From positions 1 through 6,699 of the forward strand of contig BFAU01000206.1 in NCBI GenBank assembly GCA_008975185.1: a stretch of 6,699 nt of DNA, read 5' to 3'. The notes beneath the pieces are model-generated. The model saw only the letters and a list, made by a program, of their open reading frames with translations, had not been told where the DNA came from and searched no databases. A program made the position numbers and the translations under genes. The DNA comes from a bacterium MnTg04. GTDB taxonomy: Bacteria > Pseudomonadota > Gammaproteobacteria > Steroidobacterales > MnTg04. Positions 5,708-6,699 of the stretch are shown piece after piece. Numbering within the stretch: position 1 is the stretch's first letter; each line of letters begins with the position of its first letter.

Positions 5708-6699
5708 ATGAGCAGTTTCTTCAACGAACTCAAACGACGCAATGTCGTCCGGGTGGCGGTAATGTACCTGGTGTTCGGCTGGGTGCTGATCCAGTTGACC
5801 GACATTCTGTTCCCGATGTTCGGCATCCCGGAATGGGGAGGCCGGCTGGCCGTGATTTTGCTGGGCATGGGGTTCCCGCTGGCGCCGATTTTTGCCTGGG
5901 TGTTCGAACTCACACCGGAAGGCGTCAAGTTGGAAAAAAACGTCGATCGAAGCCAGTCGGTGACCCATACGACAGCACGCAAGTTGGACCTGATTACCAT
6001 TACCTTGCTGGTTTTTGCCCTGATCGTGCTCGGTGCAAGCAACGTCGCAAATCGCAACGGCTCGACCGGTGGACAAGGCGGTACAGAAGTGGAGCAGGAC
6101 GCCAGCGCGGGTCCATCGCCCGAGTCGATCGCAGTACTGCCGTTCGTCAACATGAGCGATGACCCCGCCAACGAGTACTTTTCCGATGGGCTGGCCGAAG
6201 AACTGCTCAACGACCTCGCGCGCATCGATGCACTGCGCGTTGCGGGTCGCACCTCGTCATTCGCTTTCAAAGGCAAGGACACGGACCTGCGGGAAATCGG
6301 CGAACGATTGAATGTAAAAAATATCCTCGAAGGCAGCGTGCGCAAGGCGGGCAATCGTGTCCGGATTACCGCGCAGCTGATCAATGCCAGCGATGGTTAC
6401 CATCTGTGGTCGGGGACTTACGAGCGTGAGCTCGACGATATTTTCGCGATACAACAGGAAATTTCATCGGCGATCGTCAAGGCGTTGAAAGTGACTCTGT
6501 CGGTCGAGGAGCAAGCCGGTGCCAGTGACAAAGGAACGACAAACGCGGAGGCCTATGCGAATTACTTGCGGGGATTGTTTTTCTGGAATCGCCGGACCGT
6601 TCCTGATTTCATGAAGGCGGAGGAATATTTCAACGAGGCGATCGTGTTAGATCCAGGCTATGGCCAGGCGTATGCGATGCTGGCCATGACAGATCGGAA
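5708..6699 (+). CDS. COG5616/TolB-like membrane protein with TPR repeats (N-terminal part, runs off the window)
   Basis: The frame stays open from the ATG at 5708 to the window end, giving 330 residues with the C-terminus missing. The N-terminus FFNELKRRNVVRVAVMYLVF (4-23) is the characteristic opening of a proteobacterial family often labelled adenylate cyclase or TPR protein. Membrane helices are predicted at about residues 14-33, 45-66 and 93-112, followed by a Gly/Ser/Glu-rich linker (115-138). A TolB-like/FlgO-like domain spans about 139-265, starting SIAVLPFVNMSDDPANEYFS (140-159) and containing LEGSVRKAGNRVRITAQLI (207-225). TPR-like helices begin near 279, including AEEYFNEAIVLDPGYGQAYA (304-323). 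By topology the TolB-like and TPR part should be periplasmic if the N-terminus is inside. There is no class III cyclase catalytic domain and no CadC-type winged helix in the visible part, so a cyclase label would be unsupported. The role is probably scaffolding or sensing; the exact function is unknown. Confidence 0.9.
   Translation, partial: MSSFFNELKRRNVVRVAVMYLVFGWVLIQLTDILFPMFGIPEWGGRLAVILLGMGFPLAPIFAWVFELTPEGVKLEKNVDRSQSVTHTTARKLDLITITLLVFALIVLGASNVANRNGSTGGQGGTEVEQDASAGPSPESIAVLPFVNMSDDPANEYFSDGLAEELLNDLARIDALRVAGRTSSFAFKGKDTDLREIGERLNVKNILEGSVRKAGNRVRITAQLINASDGYHLWSGTYERELDDIFAIQQEISSAIVKALKVTLSVEEQAGASDKGTTNAEAYANYLRGLFFWNRRTVPDFMKAEEYFNEAIVLDPGYGQAYAMLAMTDR

Noticed and set aside
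5548..6162. Plus-strand open frame of 204 codons overlapping the start of the TolB-like gene
   Set aside because: It is out of frame with the conserved family protein, and its Arg/Gly-rich translation is typical of a shifted frame in GC-rich DNA.
5476..6384. Open minus-strand frame extending the decarboxylase upstream by about 300 codons
   Set aside because: It crosses the control region and runs antisense to the well-supported TolB-like gene. Its translation is rich in Ser, Arg and Pro without family-like sequence, and the ATG at 5475 has a good ribosome site. A short hydrophobic stretch immediately upstream in this frame is most likely chance.
1..6699. CRISPR arrays, tRNA or rRNA genes, insertion sequences, phage genes
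   Set aside because: No regularly spaced repeats with spacers, no tRNA-like cloverleaf noticed in the gaps, no terminal inverted repeats and no transposase or integrase coding sequence. Nearly all of the window is accounted for by seven genes.

Overview
The window looks like ordinary chromosome from a GC-rich proteobacterium, most likely a gammaproteobacterium. This is inferred from the protein families (a LolD/MacB-type ABC system with FtsX-like permeases, a DUF6249-like protein beside an ECF sigma factor, a COG5616/TolB-like membrane protein), dense gene packing and Shine-Dalgarno starts. No rRNA, tRNA, CRISPR array, transposase or phage gene was seen.

Layout. (1) Positions 2-2606, plus strand: the 3' end of an ABC ATPase gene, then two different FtsX/MacB-type permease genes. 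They are joined by stop/start overlaps (ATGA, then TGATG), so this is one translationally coupled operon whose start lies upstream of the window. (2) Positions 2607-2716: a 110-bp gap with an imperfect inverted repeat. (3) Positions 2717-4090, plus strand: a three-gene set of a small three-helix membrane protein (DUF6249-like), an ECF-type sigma factor, and an overlapping two-helix membrane protein that is a candidate anti-sigma factor. The last protein carries a ten-residue FDWQS-type repeat between its two membrane helices. (4) Positions 4099-5475, minus strand: a complete group II PLP-dependent decarboxylase, convergent with region 3 and only 8 bp from it. (5) Positions 5476-5707: a divergent intergenic region with a perfect tandem 12-bp repeat. 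(6) Position 5708 to the end, plus strand: the N-terminal 330 residues of a COG5616/TolB-like protein with TPRs, cut by the window edge.

How the genes work together. The ATPase and permeases should form one membrane complex that couples cytoplasmic ATP hydrolysis to movement of periplasmic or membrane-anchored substrates. The sigma factor and its overlapping membrane partner look like a signal-transduction pair, in which the membrane protein could hold or release the sigma factor in response to an envelope signal. This is inferred from gene order and topology, because no recognised anti-sigma domain is visible. The decarboxylase and the TolB-like gene share a divergent control region but have no evident functional link.

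I did not find a convincing new multi-gene system. The points most worth a second look are the decapeptide repeat in the candidate anti-sigma protein, the three-gene sigma cassette, and the tandem 12-bp repeat between the divergent genes.
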